A stretch of DNA of 64,000 nucleotides, from the NCBI GenBank assembly GCA_026686845.1, contig JAIVEN010000015.1, positions 18,891,501 through 18,955,500 of the forward strand. Direction: 5' to 3'. Below the pieces are notes generated by a model that was not told where the DNA came from, made no database searches, and saw only the letters and a program-made list of their open reading frames with translations. Position 1 is the first letter of the stretch, and each line of letters starts with the position of its first letter. Made by a program: the position numbers and the translations under genes. This document shows, in pieces, positions 61,474-64,000 of the stretch. This stretch comes from Adenanthera pavonina (Eukaryota; Streptophyta; Magnoliopsida; Fabales; Fabaceae).

Positions 61474-64000
61474 TATTAGATTAAAAAAAAATTGTGCAAA
61501 CACATGATCCCTCCTCAAGAAAACCACCATCAAACCACTAAGTGCTTATTTGGTTCTTCTTTTTTAAAAAGTAACCATAGTTTTTAACCATGATTTTCTA
61601 AGAAAATGTGTTTGGTTAAACACAAACTGTCTTTTTAAAAAATGAAAAGTGGGTTAAACCGTGATTTTAAAAAAAAGAGGGAAAAAATTACTTTTCCTTT
61701 AATAAAACATGGATTTTGGAAAAGGAAAAGTAAATTTCTCTATATTATACATCTAAAAGTATTTTTAACTTTTATTATCCAAATAGATTTTTTCTCAAAC
61801 TTACTTTTATAAAAAACTATTCAAACATAAAAACTTACAACAAATTTATTTTATCTAAATTTTATTTTTATAAACTTTATTTATCTTAACTTCATTTTAC
61901 AATAACAATGCATAAAGAATGGGTGCAATACACCAATAGACATATAATCAAGTGGTAAAGGACTTAACTAGCATTCCTGAGGGGGGTCTGGATTAATCTG
62001 AGGTGGGTAATGAACCCAAGATACCATGTGATAAAATATCAAATGAATGGGTGCAATAGAGGCAATTGAAGTTTGAGAATAGAACAGTTCCCCATTAAGT
62101 TGAACACGTGGATTGCCATTGAAATATGGCTTATATTTTAAAAGCAACCATTTATATTTATAAAAATAGACTCCTTTTGTCTTATTTTATTTGTTATTTT
62201 AGAAAATTTTAAATATTTCAATTTATCTGTCATTTTACATTACCAATGAAGCATTAATTATCCTCTTTAATTTTTTATTCTTCATTAAAATCAATGATAG
62301 GCGGAATATGAGTCTTCATTTAGCATTTAATTTAAGGATATTTAGGTAAAATACTATTAAATTTTACTATAATCTAGATTATTTAATAATTTTATTGGTT
62401 TGTATAAAAAATCTTACAATGACAAATAAAATGAAATAGTATATTTAACGGCATTTTTTGTGTGTGCCAATGAATGTCTGTGTCCATGTTTTGTGTCCAC
62501 TTAATTTTTACTTGGCCTATTATTTGTGGTATAAGTGGCTCATTTCATTTCTATGCAAATGATGCGGAAGGTAAGGGTTGAATTTTAAAAGAAACACATG
62601 GAAGATAAATTTTCAACATGAAACCACCAGAACCATTGAGCCACGAGAGCCACTCCATAAAAAAAAATAAAAAATAATAGTGCTCATTCTTCTAATTCAA
62701 CTATGAACAATTGTACACTTATATGTATATATATATATATAACCACTTTTGAGAGTTGAGCATGAGGCTCACCTTTTCACTGTTTGGCCAAATAACACAT
62801 ACTAAAAGAAATAGCAAGAGCTTGGAATAGCTACAAAGCAATGAATATTACTGGAAGTAGCTTCCATAGCAATGTTTAGAGTACATGTGCTAAAAGCTCC
62901 CATTTTTCCTAATTTTTTTCTTTTTTCTTAATTTATATATTCCAAGAGATTTATAAAGTACAAGTGGGGTGTTTGGAATTCATTTTAGGGATGAAGTTTG
63001 ACTCTAAAAATCCCTAAATCTATGAATTTCGTATTAATATGTGCTTTGTCAAACTTGGAAGTAATTTTGACAACTTTTGGGTTATTTTGGTCTGAAATGG
63101 TATAATTTTCATGTTTTTAATCAATTTCTAATCAAGAATCAATTCAAATGTATCCAAAAAATATTGAAATAACAGGATATTTAAGAGCATATATCAAGAC
63201 ATTTCATTAAAAAAGTGATAATATTTTTACAGCACACATATTTGTGCTTAGAAAACAAATGGATATTTTTTTTTTAATATGACAAAAAAAATTTCATATG
63301 GCCATGCGAGTTCATATGATACTTGATACATTCCTAGATGATATGTTATGGGAAATAACAAAAGTAATTGTTTTTTGGAATAACCCTTGAATGTCAGGGC
63401 ATGTGTACATGATTGAAATCATAAGCTAAACAAGATGAGCATTCTTGTGATTTTAGTCTTTGACAGAATAATCATACAATGTTATGGCCATTGTATATGA
63501 AGGAAGGGGATGTATTTAAAGGGTCCCCTTAAAACTCACACAGATAATGCTAAATTTGGGCCAACATATTAAAAATATTACTCAAATTTTTCACCAAATT
63601 AAGGATGAAGAAGAAGTTATGTCCATAAGCATTTTAGTTTGTTAAATTCCTGATTGGTAGTGAGTAGATTTGTGTTTGATTATTGATTTCATTATATTGA
63701 CATATTCTATTGAATATATCATGTGTTAGAACATGCTCCTATGTTATATGATTTTAACTATATCCTTATGATTGTCAAATGAAATACACATCTAAGTGGA
63801 AGCTCCTAGAAAATAGACATGGGGTCATCTAGGATCTATGAATTTCCTAAGCAATATTTGCAAATAAACTCAATAAAGAAGCTATGACTTTTTTAGCATA
63901 TATGCGATGGGGGAGTATAGAGTATTATTCTAATTGTGAAACTATTAATTTCATTGTAAATTTATTTGAAGTGTATTGCAAATAAAGTGGCATTGTATAT
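61474..64000. other. Gene-free AT-rich DNA to the end of the window
   Basis: No supported gene. 61540-61910 has the look of a decayed MITE (gtgcttatttggttctt at its start). A TA tract lies near 62724-62741. Nothing else identified. Confidence 0.45.

Noticed and set aside
61930..62020. SINE-like phrase (aatcaagtggtaaagg ... ggtctggatt)
   Set aside because: Second promoter box is degenerate and there is no target duplication.

Overview
This is a eudicot plant nuclear genome window. It is AT-rich, its genes have GT-AG introns, the protein families are plant-specific, and the intergenic space holds many small DNA transposons (Stowaway-, Harbinger- and Mutator-type MITEs and one hAT). I see no rRNA, tRNA, CRISPR or bacterial-type content. 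The species cannot be named from the sequence alone.

Layout. (1) 134-2538 (+): the last four exons of an ATAD5/Elg1-like AAA+ protein (PCNA unloading); the ATPase part lies upstream of the window. (2) 8391-9642 (+): a complete 3-exon universal-stress-protein-like gene, 217 aa. (3) 10288-14668 (-): a complete 5-exon UDP-galactose transporter of the UDP-GalT1/GONST5 type, 344 aa. From memory, genes 1 and 3 are neighbours in Arabidopsis too (At1g77620 and At1g77610), so this looks like conserved microsynteny. (4) 14.7-26.2 kb: gene-poor, with a Stowaway MITE nested in another MITE, a duplicated segment and a perfect 22-bp hairpin. (5) 26195-27669 (+): a 2-exon gene for a 192-aa protein of unknown function with a Cys/His-rich N-terminus. 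(6) 30.4-44.3 kb (-): a tandem array of four GDSL esterase/lipase genes of the ENOD8/FXG1-like clade. Copies A and B are intact 5-exon genes (392 and 388 aa). Copy C is a full-length pseudogene. Copy D keeps only exon 1 and a decayed exon 5. Between B and C lies a 2.3-kb imperfect palindrome with two further elements nested inside it. (7) 47244-50044 (-): a complete 6-exon fluoride exporter (FEX/CrcB type), 434 aa, with two CrcB repeats. (8) 51-64 kb: no intact host gene recognised. It holds a Harbinger-like element, a truncated LTR-retrotransposon 5' end with an initiator-Met-type primer binding site, and a full-length but dead 4.8-kb hAT transposon (56090-60917) with a perfect 8-bp target duplication, inserted into an 84-89-bp tandem repeat.

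The gene models were spliced by hand: each donor/acceptor pair keeps the reading frame, and the joined protein matches the family pattern I know. No database search was possible, so family names rest on recognised motifs. The GDSL array, where two functional and two dying copies sit around a self-complementary MITE cluster, is the most informative part of the window. I found no clear evidence for a wholly new biological system. The best undescribed candidates are the palindromic MITE cluster, the perfect hairpins, and the 192-aa unknown protein.
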